64,000 bases of DNA from Schizochytrium sp. TIO01 (lineage: Eukaryota; Sar; Bigyra; Thraustochytrida; Thraustochytriidae): NCBI GenBank assembly GCA_004764695.1, contig SMSO01000032.1, positions 8,452,668 to 8,516,667 of the forward strand, read 5' to 3'. Shown piece by piece: positions 24,277-37,679 of the stretch (its first letter is position 1; each line of letters opens with the position of its first letter). Position numbers and translations under genes: made by a program. Below the pieces are notes generated by a model. It saw only the letters and a list, made by a program, of their open reading frames with translations, did no database searches and was not told the DNA's origin.

Positions 24277-27200
24277 GGTGTGATGCGGGAAGAGCTACAG
24301 CTGACTTTGCGACTGAGCTAGCGAGCTAGTAGCACCTTGAACTTTTGTAAAGCACAGCCCATATAGCTAAAAGAATAGGCGATGTGCTGGAGGTAGCGGG
24401 AGAAGATGTGGCTGTGCTTTTCTTTCTTGGAGATGCTTTTTCCCTCTTGCCTTCATGCTGGTGACCGTCGTCGCAGGAATGCTTGTCGCCTTGAAGCCAG
24501 AATACGCTTCCTGGTCTGCGTAAGTTTGAGTGGCGCGGCTAATAGTGCAGAAGTTTGGGCGATGGATTGATTGGGATGAAACTTTTTGATGGAGATTTTA
24601 CCGTGAAGCATGAGTTAGGATAAAATTATCAGGTGTTAGCATCCTTCAAGTTCCGTCGCTCCTAGTCTCTAGAGCTAGGTACCACCTACCTACCGAGGTG
24701 GAACAAGTTATCCTGCATTTGTTTGGAGATGGATGAGCTCTTCTTCGCAAAATCAAGCTGGGAGACGATGGAAGATCAAACCTAATTCGCCAACTAGGCA
24801 TGCTTGTGCATCCACGGTCGTGTCAAGCTCTTCAAACACTCGCCGCCTCGGATCGATTTGTAAACTGTGAACCTAAGAGGGATTTATGATAGATTGCAAT
24901 GTGTGAATCCTCGCATGGTAATTTTATGCGAATGATGAATGTGAGCCAAGAGGGAACTAGGTACCTAGGTACTACCTAATAGCAGGTCCAAGGTCATACA
25001 CTGTCAGAGTGGAATGACTCCGAATAACTGACGAAATGATGGCGCCTAACACAGTTTTCGCTTTGTCTCGATGATTGAAGTCTCCTGGCTATGTCCTGCG
25101 TAGAAGATATCTAGATTGTACGTGAATATAGATTTCTAGCTAGGTCACTAGGTATTTTCAATAAAAAACAGAAACAAATCCCAAGCCTCTGCTCTGTTTT
25201 CTTATGTTTTCTGTCGTTTGATCATCATATTCTTCTTGACATGATCTCCAAAGCGTAGCTTCTTTTTCTGTGCAAGCTTATGCTGGTCCTTGGAGGGGGC
25301 TGATCGAAGACACCAGAGAAACCAACCTCTGCCAGCAATCGCGCTACTAGGTATACCAAGCTAGGGTAGTATGTTAATGGTAATGTTACCTGGCCAATAA
25401 GGTGTGTCGATGCTTCATCACGATGGAACTAGGAAGGAAGCTGTTGAACTTAGGTTGTACAACAGCAAGCACTGATGATAATTATCAGGTTCATCACTAA
25501 TTAGATGCATCACATGGTTTGAGATCCACACAATCCGCACAAAGATGCCGCACAACCAAATCATTTGATTAGAGGTGGAAGATGAACAGTCGGCCTGAAG
25601 ATCTTGCGAAAGGAATGGTGTTTCTTTGGATAGAAAAGAATGCAGAAGCAGAAGAAGAACGTTTGAATTCATTCTACTATGAACCGACTTTTGAAAACCA
25701 ACAATAGTACTCTAGAGATTTACTCACCAAAAACACCTCTTGCAAATTTTTGTTCATCATTGTCCAAGTATCCGGCAGAGCAGATTCGTCTCTATTGGCA
25801 AATGCTGATGATCGTTTTAAAAAATATTTTTCTGTTGTGATCATAATTGTGATAACACAAATAGATCTATAAAGTGAATCGAGGTCGATCTCACCCATTG
25901 CAACCGCTATAAACACTTGTTGGTACCAAAGTGCATGCAATTCACTACTTCTTGCCGTGGTCCTGTTGTTCCGGCCAGACCCAACAGCATCGTACCCCGC
26001 AAAAGACGCGAGATCTTGACAATCAACGTTCCTTTTATTTGGGAAAAAAAGGAAAAAAAAAGCACCGATACCCGCATTGTTGTTATAGTGTGAAGAAGGA
26101 GATCACCCGTATCCATCCTTTAATTTGGGTAATAGGCATGGCATTCATGAAGAGAGCAACATTGTACTCCTCGACGATATGCCTGTGACTAGTGCTTAAG
26201 ATTCTTCAATTACTGGCTTATAACCATGAAGAAGCATGCGTTCTTAGACTTGGACTTGGACTTTGACTTTCCACTTATTCTTTCTTTCTTTCTACTTCTT
26301 ACAGAGCCGCATGTTCCCCGCACGTTCATCACTAGCAACGCAACGGGTGTAGGAGCCATCATGTTCGCCTTGCCCAGAGGCTACAAACATATTAAAGATA
26401 GATGCTGACGACAGGAGACCTATCTCGAGTCGGTGAACTTACTGAGTATAACGCCAAGTGCGAGCAGTTTCGGGAGCTGGCCCATGGCGACTTGCCTGGC
26501 AGTCGGTTGAGGTTCAATGCTTAGTCTACTTCTGGTGACTGTCAGAACAAGAAGAATATGTCACGACCGGCCACAAGACCATTCCCTTTTTGCTTCTGTG
26601 CATATTTGCAAGAACAGCATTTCCTCAAACTTCGCAACTCATGGTCATTCCAAGATAAAGACTAAGGGAAATAATAGTAGGTATTGGAAAATACTCTTAG
26701 TACAAGATAGGGAATGAAACACAGAGATGCGCCGCATAATCTCTAGCCAAAGAAACATTTGTTCACATGTAGCAGTGCCTGACCAAAGCTAATCTATCCG
26801 CTTCATAAAATGGGCCAGCCGATGGTCATTCTAGCTCAAATAAATATTGTTGGCCTCCATTACCACCATCTTTTCTACAAACAGCAGCGTAGACGGTACG
26901 GCGGCGGTTCGTTCTTCGAAGTACTACTTTGTAGATCCTAGCTAGTAAGTAATTCATGATGTATAGGTTTTACATAGAAAAGGGGAGACCTCGGTAGTAT
27001 ACACGTATACACTGTCATATGTAAATAGATAGCAAATCCAGGGCCACGGGGAATTATGGCCTATGTCCCATGACAACATAACAGAGTTCGGTATAATAGG
27101 TACAAGTAAGAGATCAATAGGGGATATAGTAGCCACTAGCAAGCAGCTCTTCAGGCGGGCACCGTTTGTTGCTTGCTATATTGCGCTTGTGTCATTTGCT

Positions 27201-27540
27201 AAACTAAACGAACTGATGATGAGGAGTGCGCACATTTCCTCGCGCTTTCTTTGCTGTTGCGAACGCCATAATCAGCGGTCTTGCCACCGACCTCCCTCCA
27301 CATCCTTGTTTATCTAATGCCGCAGCAATATAGGTTCTCTCTAACACTTAACCATGGCCACCAGTTCCTCTCATGAAGCGCTTTGATACCTGCGCAACGC
27401 TTTTTCAGCCTGGCTGCTTGCACAGAATCTCCTTAATTACTCTGTCTAAACCCCGTTAATCTCCTTATATTTTAAGGTGAGTCAAATCTGCACAACTCCT
27501 TTTCAGTCTACTTAATCACCTCCTTCATTTCCCTTTACGC

Positions 27541-27913
27541 ACTATCTATTAAGGTGGTTCTCCCTTCAAACTAGGGTTTAACCCTAGGCGGAACGCAGCT
27601 GACCTTCGGCGCAGATGCGCGCCTAAATGAGAGTGCGGATTTTGCCTTTTTGTATTTAATATGAGCTGCGGATGGCCTTGCAAGCAGGGCGTAAATGGGT
27701 GGAGGAAAGAAAGGAGTGGAGGGGCGCGGTCACTAGCTAGAGGTATCTGACTCTTATGAGCGCTGGGCGAGCGGCGGGGCATATAGGTGTGTTCTAAGGG
27801 TCTATTAGAGGTAACGCGGGGAATGGTGCAGGGGCGGCGAGGAAGAGCAGACGGGCATCCTTCAATTCAATTCGGGTTGGTTGACGTGCAGGACTTGCGC
27901 GAAGTAGGCAACC
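27541..27913 (+). promoter_or_regulatory. Presumed promoter and 5' UTR of eS1
   Basis: The 370 bases before the eS1 start codon have no other gene. The last stretch is GC-richer and ends in a Kozak-type context, AACCATGG (A at -3 is replaced by a purine-rich run; G at +4). I see no clear TATA box or pyrimidine start tract. The assignment rests on position only. Confidence 0.3.
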
Positions 27914-29345
27914 ATGGCGGTGGGCAAGAACCGCAAGCTCGGCAAGAAGGGCAAGAAGAAGAAGGTCGTCGACCCCTTCACCCGCAAGGACTGGTACGTC
28001 GTCTCGGAGGTCTCCGCTGCAGAAGCAGCATGCACTCATGCAGGCATGGGCGCATGAGTGGCTGGTTGGCTGCCTTACTACTTACTACATACGGGCGGGC
28101 TGCGAGGCTTGAAGCAAGCAACTCTTTCACTTCAACTACAACTGCGAGGGAAACGTGGAGAAGGACAAGTGCAGGGGCGCGCCACGACGAGTTCGAAGTT
28201 GCATTCCGCGACGTCGAGACCGTCTCGGTTTTAAACACATATAGGTTATATGTATACGAATCGGTGGTCGCCCGTGAATTTAGTCCAGAGTCGCGCGATT
28301 AACTTCGCTTGCGATTGCGTTGACCTGACTTGGGTATAAGGATGAGATGGACGCGAAACATTCGTGCAGTTTACACAATTGTTGAGTCAAGTTCATTCCA
28401 TGCGTCTGAGTCTTAGTCGAAAGTTGATGCACATTGCTATGTGTATTAATATGAGATAGTAGTTGTGGTCTTAGTTGGTATAGAGGAGGAGCTCAAGTAC
28501 TTCAGATGGCATAGGTAGTAGGAAAGCCTGCGTACTTGCACGCGCAAGGGGGAAACAAAAGAATGTGTAGGAATGAGAGGGAATATACTGACGAAGTTGG
28601 ATGAATGGATGATCAATGTTTTCTGTGAATTATATTGTACAGGTACACTGTCAAGGCCCCGAGTGTCTTCACTGTCCGTGACGCCGGCAAGTCGCCATGC
28701 ACCCGCACCACCGGTACCAAGATCGCCTCTGAGCAGATCAAGGGCCGCATCTTCGAGGTGTCTCTTGCTGACCTTCAGAACAACCCCGACATGGGTCACA
28801 TTAAGATCAAGCTTGCCGCCGAGGATGTCCAGGGTGACAACGTTCTCACCACCTTCCACGGCTTGAGCTTGACCCGCGACAAGCTCTGCTCCCTCATCAA
28901 GAAGCGCGTTACCCTCATCGAGGGCCGTGTTGACGTCCGCACCAGCGACGGCTACACTGTTCGTCTCTTCGCCATCACCTTCACCCGCAAGCAGCGCAAC
29001 AGCATGGCCAAGACTTGCTACTGCCAGACCGGCCAGGCTCGTCAGATCCGCGCTAAGATGATTCAGGTTATTCAGGACGAGGCTTCCAAGTGCGATCTTA
29101 AGGAGCTTGTGGCTAAGCTTCTTCCCGAGACCATCGGCAAGGAGATCGAGAAGGCTGTTGAGGGCATCTTCCCTTGCAGGGATGCCGCCATCCGTAAGGT
29201 CAAGATCCTCAAGAAGCCCCGCTTCGATCTTTCCCGCCTCATGGAGCAGCACCAGGAGACCGGCAACGACGTTGGCGCTGCCGTCGACCGCGAGAACCCC
29301 GCTGTCCCTGAGGAGCTCCTCGAGGGCTCTGGTGGCCGCCTGTGA
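27914..29345 (+). CDS. RPS3A: 40S ribosomal protein eS1 (S3a), two exons
   Basis: A structural protein of the small cytosolic ribosomal subunit, placed near the mRNA exit. Exon 1 is 27914-27993 and exon 2 is 28643-29345. The join restores KDWYTVKAPS, a conserved eS1 block, and the mature product is 260 residues against about 264 in animals. Other family marks are the basic N-terminus [17 protein letters not shown], the FEVSLADLQ segment, the [17 protein letters not shown] block, FAITFTRKQ and the C-terminal kinase-like [12 protein letters not shown] stretch. The donor is GTACGT and the acceptor ACAG. Codons are strongly biased to C- and G-ending forms and CTT/CTC leucine, as expected for a highly expressed gene. 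It converges with the minus-strand kinase gene at 30376-32373. Confidence 0.96.
27994..28642 (+). other. Intron of eS1 gene (649 nt)
   Basis: It starts GTACGTCGTC and ends TTGTACAG. It interrupts the Trp codon of DWYTVK after its second base, so it is phase 2. It is much longer than most introns in the window. I looked for snoRNA boxes and found no convincing C/D pair. Confidence 0.9.
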
Positions 29346-30375
29346 GAAGCTTTGTGCTAGCGTCTTTTTCCTATTTCGAACCCTATGGCAACAACACAAT
29401 CTTCTCCAACAACTGCCCCCTTGGTTTTTCTTGAATTGGAAGACAAAAGCTTAATTTTACAGATTCGTTGTGCATTCCCGATTGCCTGTCAGGAGGATGC
29501 AACCATGTTTCCCCTCCTGAGAGACAATCTTTTGTTAGAGCCATCCTTGAGAAGCTAGCACGAACTACGAAAGTTTAATTTGATGACTTTACCTATCTTT
29601 CATGTAGGTTGCTTTCGTCTGTTCTCTTCTTTCCCGAGTCTTTTAAAAAAGCCAAATCACTGAAACACCTATTATTTCTTACCATTTCTTGAAATCGTTC
29701 CGCTTGCATCCGCGCATAAGTTTCTAGCCTCCTTGCTGTGTACTTGTTGCACTTGTATCATCTTCAATTTGTTGATGTTGTAAGCTATTAGTTCCTGAGG
29801 TATTAATCGGCACATGCGCTGTTTTTGTGAGGGTTTTTTCTGTTATGGATTAGTTAAGTTTTGCTGATAATTTGCTTTGATTTTCCTTTCTCTTACATTT
29901 TCTTTTGTTGCAATGGCCATTGTTTGAAAACATTGGTGTCCCATCAGTTGCTTGAATATCGAATGCGATCTGATCTATGAAGACAAGGCTGTGGCCATCG
30001 AAAAAGAGGGTGAAGTCTGTATCTAATGCCCAGGACTTGTCGCTTGTTAGTACAATCATGCTTGGCCAAGCCAAAAGCAACAATTGGTGCAGACAATGTA
30101 CTAGAATGGGTAAAGCTTTTTATGTTCTTATCTAGCTAGACTTTGATCTTTTCTTCGCCTTCACAAATAAGGACTTTAAATGGAAATTCTGTGTATCTTA
30201 CAAAACAAGACAATGTTTAAAAATCGTTTACAAAATGGGAATCAATAAGGTGTAGGGTGATGAGTAGTATTCTAAAGTACTAGTTGTAGGGTACTATTGA
30301 AGCGACCTTTATACAAAATGTGGTCAGGGCGCTACACATATAAACACATTGCAGTATTATGTTCATTCAAGAGCT
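29346..30375. other. Convergent 3' intergenic region
   Basis: About 1 kb of AT-rich DNA between the stop codons of eS1 and the MAP3K-like kinase. It presumably holds both 3' UTRs. No gene or RNA seen. Confidence 0.5.
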
Positions 30376-32373
30376 TCAGGCCAAAAACGGATGATGATCA
30401 TCAAGCTCTGCAGCACTTGGGCGATCAGATGGGTTGATTGCAAACAAGGGTCGCAAAAATTCGCATACACTCGGTGGCACGTGGTCTGGAATGGGAGGGC
30501 CCTCTTTGGTTTGTCCAATCTTAAAAATAGCCGGAAGTTGTTCACGAACATTCGGCCAAGGGCGTTGACCAGAGGCCATCTCCAACACTGTTGCGCCAAG
30601 CGACCAAATGTCAGCCGGAAAATGGTACTGAGTTTCTTGGACAACCTCTGGGGCCATCCAGGGTACAGACCCGCGAATCCTTTGCAAAGTTTCCTCACGG
30701 TCAGTCTCATTCATGTCAAGCAAGAGTTTACTGCAGCCAAAGTCTGCGAGCTTGCAAACACCCGCAGTAGTGACAAGGACGTTGGCGCCCTTGATATCAC
30801 GATGAATAATGTTACGGCTATGCAGGTAGCGGATCCCGCGTACCATGTGGGCGGTGTAGGAGCGCACAAGTGTCTCCGGGAGAGCGCCAAATGCCCTTAC
30901 TTGGGAAGCAATGCTACCTCCAGCAACAAATTCCAAGTAAATGTCCAGTTGACAGGTTTCATGGTCATACGACGACCCGTAATATTGCACAATGTTTGGG
31001 TGACTGAGTGACTCCATTACATGAACCTCATCCATGAACGCCAGCTTCTTGTTGTCATTGCCGTCTCCTTGGAGTCGCTTTACAGCATATTGAACACCAG
31101 TCTGGGTATCAATGGCCCCATACACAGCCCCAAAGGATCCGCGGCCGAGTTCGAAACCAACCTTAATATTGCTTGCACGAAACGAAGCTTTTGTTTGGCG
31201 TTGCTGCTGTTGCTGGAGCTGCAAGTTTGCTTCTGAACAAGGGTCCGCTAAGGTTAGCTTGCGTCGGTACGATGAGCTGCTTCGTAGTGTTTCCGAGGAT
31301 TCGCGTCCACCAGCACTAGGGGATGGCTGCTCAGGGCGAGCAATCTCATTTGACGATGAGTAGCCTCGACGACGGCGAAGACGAAACCCCTCGATCTTTG
31401 TTGGGTGAGCTGGAGACCCGACTAATGCAAATGGTCTTGTTGAGGAGTTGTTGGCAGGGTTAAGTGGAGCATCATGTGTAAGACCGGGGGAGCGCTGCTG
31501 CTGTGAGATTCGTAAGCTCCGCTCCGAGGGGCTTGCGTAGCGCCAGCATTGAGGAGTAGCAGGCGACACCGGGCTTTGTTGCGAAATGCGTGTGGATCCT
31601 GGTGTTAATACAGAAACAGCTGAAGACATCGGGCGCTCACGTTGAATGTCTTGGTCACTAAAGCTAAAGCAAGGTCTCAGTGTAGGTCTTGAAATGGGTT
31701 CGTTCGATGGAGTCAGCCTGTTGTGGTTGCCAAGGCTAGTGTGGCTTCGACTGTGGCTGAGGCTGTGAAGAGATTCAATTTCTAGGCCATCCGCAAATCC
31801 GACATTAGGGGAAATTAAGGAGTCCTGGCCGCAATGCTTAGGAACACTGTGCGAACGCACAAGATGCGGCTGCCCGCCGGGGCGGGATACTGGGGTATCA
31901 AGGGTCTTGATTGGCGTGCTTCCGTGATGGTCCATGCTGTCCAGTGGAGAAATTACTGTTGAGTGTGAAGATGTGTAATGCGAAAAACGACCCGAGTCAA
32001 GACCCTCGGGCAGGCACGGTGACGGCAATTCAAGATCATGTAAGTCATGTTCGTCATCTGTTGTGAAAGATTCAGTTTCTGAACGGCTACATGTTGATGG
32101 CTTGCGATGTCTCTCAATTTCAAAACCAATGTATGCATCCTTGTGGTGCTGCAGACGCCCATTCTTGTTTACAAACATAGTCTTGTTGTTGTTGTGGTGG
32201 TGGTGGTTGTGGGCACTGGAGTGATTGTGTCCTCCATCGGGGAAGATGAGTGAGTTATTGTGTTTGCGAAAGGATCTCTTTCGCATCATTGAGTTTTGCT
32301 GTTCTTTACTCAGATAGTCATAGCTTTCAATATTCTGCGTCTGCAGAGTAAGTTCTGGGTAAGCGTGAGGCAT
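30376..32373 (-). CDS. MAP kinase kinase kinase, STE11/ANP-like
   Basis: A single-exon Ser/Thr kinase of 665 residues. Residues 1-400 are low-complexity, rich in Ser, His, Asn, Gln and Arg, with a His/Asn run (about 49-63) and a Gln run (about 387-392). This looks like a disordered regulatory arm. The kinase domain spans about 404-664: Gly-loop GRGSFG (410-415), AVKRL with Lys432, MDEV with the helix-C Glu near 449, HRDIKGANVL (524-533), ADFGCSK (543-549), GSVPWMAPEVV (568-578), DIWSLG (588-593) and the HPFL end. HRDIKGANVL with GSxxWMAPEV is typical of MEKK/ANP-type MAP3Ks, which phosphorylate MAP2Ks. It has a normal DFG and HRD, unlike the kinase modules in the cluster downstream. The ATG at 32373 has A at -3. 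Confidence 0.93.
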   Translation of the reverse strand: MPHAYPELTLQTQNIESYDYLSKEQQNSMMRKRSFRKHNNSLIFPDGGHNHSSAHNHHHHNNNKTMFVNKNGRLQHHKDAYIGFEIERHRKPSTCSRSETESFTTDDEHDLHDLELPSPCLPEGLDSGRFSHYTSSHSTVISPLDSMDHHGSTPIKTLDTPVSRPGGQPHLVRSHSVPKHCGQDSLISPNVGFADGLEIESLHSLSHSRSHTSLGNHNRLTPSNEPISRPTLRPCFSFSDQDIQRERPMSSAVSVLTPGSTRISQQSPVSPATPQCWRYASPSERSLRISQQQRSPGLTHDAPLNPANNSSTRPFALVGSPAHPTKIEGFRLRRRRGYSSSNEIARPEQPSPSAGGRESSETLRSSSSYRRKLTLADPCSEANLQLQQQQQRQTKASFRASNIKVGFELGRGSFGAVYGAIDTQTGVQYAVKRLQGDGNDNKKLAFMDEVHVMESLSHPNIVQYYGSSYDHETCQLDIYLEFVAGGSIASQVRAFGALPETLVRSYTAHMVRGIRYLHSRNIIHRDIKGANVLVTTAGVCKLADFGCSKLLLDMNETDREETLQRIRGSVPWMAPEVVQETQYHFPADIWSLGATVLEMASGQRPWPNVREQLPAIFKIGQTKEGPPIPDHVPPSVCEFLRPLFAINPSDRPSAAELDDHHPFLA

Positions 32374-35300
32374 TTTCTTCCTTTGGTCAGTTTAAACAGC
32401 TAAGGCAGAAAGTCTCAGCAGGAGCCACCTGAGTGTATGTCCCTATCTGACTGACTGCTTTGTCGCAGACTGGATTTCTCTAGCGAGGATGCCAAGCGCA
32501 GGCTGCCTGTACTCGGGGAGAAAGCGTGCTTTATCCCTCTGTGTCGAGGTTGCGATCGCGGCTTGGTTCGACAAAAGGCAAGCTAGCCTCCTTTGGCAGC
32601 TGACCTTGCGCCTCTTTGTTGTTTTTTACACAACTTGTAAGGGCCTGACTGATCCTGTCGCGCGACAATCGACCCACAGCGATTTCTTTCGTTCAAATTT
32701 GGTCGCCCCGTTTGTGGCGTCTGGGACTTCAATAAGCGCCCGGCTCCTCCAAATCTAATTGACTCTAGCGTGTACACTCTCTCTATTGAAAGCCCTTCAA
32801 GTTCTTCTCGCCCCACGGAGAAGAAGAAGTAGAAGAAGAGTCCAAAGCGGATTTGCTCGCTCGTCTGAAGGATTACGTACAGCAATCTTCGTATCTTAAA
32901 AGGCTATAATGCAGAACACACAATGTGCTATATGGTGTTTGGTCAAGACTCTTTTGTGTAGGAGCTTCTATCTACGTCTGTAGTCGGCAAAAGTGTTTTG
33001 GAGGCGATTTAGCGTCTGCCGAGCAGACTTGGGGCCTGTGGAGCGGATACAGTGTCTGGGATCGGGGAGCCCGTTATCTGATGTTGCAATGAACGAACTA
33101 CCCAGCTTAATGACTGATTGGAAAGAGGCGCCAACCAAGGTTTCGGGCTGTCTGTGCAAGGGACGCGAGCTAGGGGGGAACGGTTGGCTGGCAGCTGACA
33201 CGGGAGGGCTGCAGGGTCGCGCTGCTGAGATCTTGGTTTGATTGCAACGCAGCAGAAGACCCTCGAGCCGCTTGGATCCCACGATTGTCTGCCTGCAGAG
33301 ATGGAGTTTTCACTGCTTCGAGTTCTTACCTATTATTGGCTCGCAGTTTTTTTCTCTCTCTTTTTCCCCTCTGAGTGATACCTACGCCACGCAGTAGTAC
33401 TTTCTAGTAAACAAGTGTTCGGATTTCTTTTCTCTTTTCCTTTAAAAAGGCGCCTTTTGGAATATGGAGCATCATAAGTTTCATGACAGCACAAAAAACC
33501 AAAAAATTAATGATGGAGCCCCAAACCAAAATGGCCGCCAAACTTGAACTACTTAAGCCCACAGAACCACGCGCGGCTCGGACTGCCCGGAAGAGACCCG
33601 ATCCGCCGTCGTCGTATGCAGTGCTCGCTCTCTGCTCGCTCAACCAGCACAGCAGAAAGAAACCACCTTGCCTGGCTTGCTGCCGATTACTTGCTTGTCG
33701 TGATGAAGCAAGTGTTCCTTTTATACATGGTCTATCGCATGCATCGCTAAGAGCTGCATAGTTCCTCCTACTTTCGAAGGTCTTCACAGACAGAGACAAA
33801 GAAGTCGAGCTTTGGAGTTCTTATAATTCGTTCATTGCCGTCACCTCAGTTTGTGTTTATTGGTTTGTTTCCTCAGCGATCTGTAACAAAAGAGCGCCGA
33901 AGAGAGAATATAACCGTGTGGACTACTTCCCCAGAGACGACACCGCCGACAACCTCGGGCTGGCCGCCATCTTGCGAGGCACGCGCAGTCAGCATGCGTG
34001 TGCCTTTGGATTGCCATCTGCCATAGCCTTCGGGGTCGCGGTTTTACAGCCCTGGGAGTGAAAACCCCAACAAGAATGAAGGTTCTCATTCTTGTGAAGG
34101 TCGAAGAACTAGCAGCTGAAGATGTTGGTATTGGCGCGCCTCGTTCGGGGTTCTCAAGGCTATTTGGTCTGGTTTACGCTTAGTGCATGAAGATGGTTGA
34201 GACGTAGGCTGGGGAAAAACCTCAGGTGATTGATTGCTTTTGTAGTTTAGAAGAAAAAGTAGTTTCTATCTGTGGCTGGCAGGTGTGCTTTCAGGTGGCG
34301 TCGAAGGATGAGACCTTTATGAAGCATGCAAATAGCCCAGTGCTGATCAGCCTGGCCGACCAGAAGAACTCCGCGTATTCCTGTCATGGTTGTAAATTGC
34401 CTTGTTCTTAAGATTTACTTGTCTCGATGGTGTTAATGTGTCATCTTCGCAGCGGCTTATTGATGATTCAATAACATTCGGCTCCTACCATGCTGAGCAT
34501 GCCATGAAGCAATGTTTGCTTTTTTCTCAGGAAATCTTTAGAGCACCACTGCTTATCCAGACTCTAGAGAACTACTCACCCTTTCCCACCCGGGCTTTCG
34601 ACTAGTTGATCTCTTGATCTTGTGGCATGACGGCATCATGCACCATACGAATGGTGGTAAATCGAGCGCACACGTGCAAATTACCTCTTCTAAACAAAGA
34701 AAACTATACTAGGTAGTAGGTACGAGTTAGACACAGTAGAGTAACGATTGAGCCTTGGGCTCGCCTTTGAGGTGCTACAGAGACCAGTGCTATGGTAAGC
34801 AATAGTGAGTTGGCTCAAAGGCAAGGTGATGTAGATGCTTCGTCAACCAGCACGTAGTAACCGTCGCGTAGCAGCGTTCTACATTCACCAGCCCAGGGGA
34901 GCGAGGGCGTGGTATGTCGCACTTTTAATACAGGGTAGGTAACCTACCTTAAGGTGTTATTTTTATAGTCTACTAACACGGCGAAGCCTTCATTGAAGTA
35001 TCAGTGGGGATGGCAAGTGCAACTTAAAATCCTCTATAAACTCTCCATAAAGCATTATGTTCAGGAGATGTGGTTACACTCTCCACATTCTCATTTTGCA
35101 TTGTCTAGAGAAGAGTTTCACTCCCTCGGTAGCAGCTAGAGAGCCACCATTTCGGGGTCCTCAAGAGCTAAAACGCCAACCTTTTCTTTTCGCATATGGA
35201 TCAAAACTGAGCAAGGCCTCCTTAACAGCGGATAATCCATATCCTTGTATGAAACTCCAAGTTTATGTGTTGTCGTTTCTTCTACCCAAATCACGAAAGT

Positions 35301-37679
35301 GAGAGCTCACCCCGTCCTGCTAATCGTAGAAAGTACTATCTGATAACTAACTTCTGCGGGGACCCGGTAACACGATGCCTTCTAGTTCCAACTAGCTGTG
35401 TGCAGCTTCCCTGTTTCGTAGCTAAGCTGTCGCTAACAATAATACTATTAAGTAGTGCCATGAAAAGAGTGGATGGCTGCACCATTGAACTAGGTTCACT
35501 ATGTAGTGGCGTTGATCGTCTCCATTATCATGGCATAGGTAGTCATATTTGGTGATTTATAGCACAAACCATCCACTGACTTAAAATATCCCGGAGGAGG
35601 AATGGGAGCGACTTACCCTAGCCCAGCTGCTTGAAAGAAAACCAACTTGATAATAAAATTTGAGCTCTTTACCTTCCCCAGTTGCTAGTAACTGTATTTT
35701 CCACAACAATGCGTATGTGCTACATCAGCCATCAAAGCAAGTGCGAGAAATTTCGTGATATGGATAGTACGAGAATGAAACCCTTGCGCATTTTTAAAGC
35801 GAACGCTTTTCTATTGCAATAAATTTATGTTTTATGTTTTTTGTTTGTTAACGACTTTAACGTGACGAAATGCAGTTTCGAATGCAGTGTCTAGCGCAAC
35901 AATAAAATAATAAAGCAAAACACGCTCTGAGAAACAAAACATCACGAACGTGCGTTCGTGTTGACGAACCCTCACATTAAACTAAGCCAAACCTCGGAAA
36001 TCCTCAACACCCAGGTTTGTTGCACATGAACGAACCGTTCCGAATTGGCTTGATGGCACCCAGCTAACCATAAAAACTATTGATTTGTTCTCCTTCGTAG
36101 ATCAACTCGAGACCTAAAGGAGTTCATACACCGTTTCTCACTTCAATACTTACGGATGGGATGGGAAACGGCACTCCCACCGCAGCCTGTGCACTGGTAA
36201 GAAACTTTGTGGGCCCTTTGAAAAGGTACAAGCACAATCAAGCCCAGTAGACTCCACATCTTAATGTATCCGCCAGCGCCAACGACATAAGATCTAGCAG
36301 GTATTTAAAGCAAAATTTTAGATCCGTTCTTTTCCAGCTTCGTTGAAGTTGGAATAATGTACCATTACTAGCACATAATAACCTGTTGGGTTTGGGTCTG
36401 CATAAACCCGAAAGTAATAGCACAAGCGACAATATTTTTTAATTAAAAAAAAATTAATTAAATTGGCAAGATAAATATACGGTAAGGTCTTTATCTGAAG
36501 TTGAAAACAAAAGCTCACCTCTACAAAATCACAACAAAGGAAACAACTTTTCTTCAGGAATTTGATCATGGCAAATGATTTCCGTCTTTGGTTTTGAAGC
36601 TCAATTTTCATGAACTCATCTATTTGCAAAGATGCAGCATCCTTCCAGCTACCATGACCGCCTCGGCACAGAATATGCTGTTTCCCGATTCAGAAAGGTT
36701 GTAGACAGGCTGTTTCTGAAAATATGAATGACTTACAAAGCCTCTGTCTCACAGTTTCCGTCCGGGGTGGGGAGAGGCAATTCATATTTGGTAGAGTGGG
36801 TGTTGTGTAACTTTCTTTTTCTCCCTTAAAGGTAAAAATGCAAGCAATTGGGATTCTGGGATTGCTTTTCTGACCTAATTTTTGTTTTCCTACTTTGCTT
36901 GCTTGCATGAGATCCTGAGCTAAATTTGAAGAAATACAAATAGTGGTTCTATTTGATCAGGTTAACGCTAAGAAACAAAGAGGAAATAGGCGCCTAGCAG
37001 GAAAGACAAACTATAACTTCTTTAGTTTTCTCAACGATTTGACAGGTACCTATCCTAGCAAAGGATGTAGAGCACTAATTCAGTCAGTTTTTTAGTGTCA
37101 CAACAACTTATTGAATAACTGATTGATTAATCACCGTCAACAATAAGTGTAAAATACAGATGCTATAGGACAAAGCAAACTAAACGTGCCGAAATGATTG
37201 ATTTTAGGAGGTGACATTTATAACTTTGTTGTCTGTCAACCTCTCAAAGAAGTAGATCAACATCTACTTTGCCTTTCACACTCAGGAGCAACAGACCACT
37301 AGGCCGCCAGGGGTCTAGCTAGAGTCAAGAATGTGAGAGGCCTTGTGATCGGCACCTGGTGCATTCCTTCTCGCTCATAGTATCATGTCATTCGTTAGGA
37401 CGCTATTAGGGATTATGAGAATCATGCACTGTAATAGCGTTCTAGCGTTTTACTATCAATACGTGGTTTGCTTTATTTGAATTATCACCCAAGTATAACG
37501 ATAAATTCAGATTAGCGAATGATTAATATGAATGTCTTCAGCGATTCTGTACTAAAGTCCTCAAGTAAGGCAAGAAAGAATACTTTGATCAAATTACAAG
37601 ACTACGTCGAGTCTAGGTCGAGAATGATAGTTCAACAAGAAGAGCTCGAAATTTTATGGAGAAGCACCACAAAATAAAG
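32374..37679. other. Gene-free stretch between MAP3K and LRR cluster
   Basis: About 5.3 kb with no supported gene. The 32.4-33.0 kb part is the presumed promoter and 5' UTR of the MAP3K-like gene. One short minus-strand frame (33404-33799) reads a hydrophobic segment but has no ATG at its head and no family match. At 35943-35960 lies an 8-bp-stem inverted repeat, CACGAACG TG CGTTCGTG. The segment from 37.0 to 37.68 kb is the 3' flank of the first LRR gene. Confidence 0.45.
35943..35960. repeat. Short inverted repeat (8-bp stem)
   Basis: CACGAACG and CGTTCGTG are separated by TG. A partial third copy (GACGAACC) follows. Isolated, with no gene context. Confidence 0.6.

Larger units (their letters stand above)
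22520..27540. other. Intergenic, repeat-containing stretch
   Basis: No recognisable gene in about 5 kb. It holds pentamer arrays at 22735-22807 and 23805-23869, a purine-rich GAAAA tract (about 23420-23478), (ATTG)n at 23563-23611, (GTTT)n near 23958-23985 and (AT)n at 24238-24274. From 24.3 to 27.5 kb the DNA is AT-rich with only short frames. Confidence 0.5.

Noticed and set aside
28446-29399. A 317-codon open frame antisense to eS1
   Set aside because: It is a shadow of the strongly codon-biased ribosomal protein exon. The sense strand gives a clear eS1 protein, and the antisense product is a Leu/Ala-rich artefact.
33404-33799. A small membrane protein frame on the minus strand
   Set aside because: It contains one plausible membrane segment, but the frame has no ATG before it (the first codon is TTG) and no recognisable family, so it was not called.
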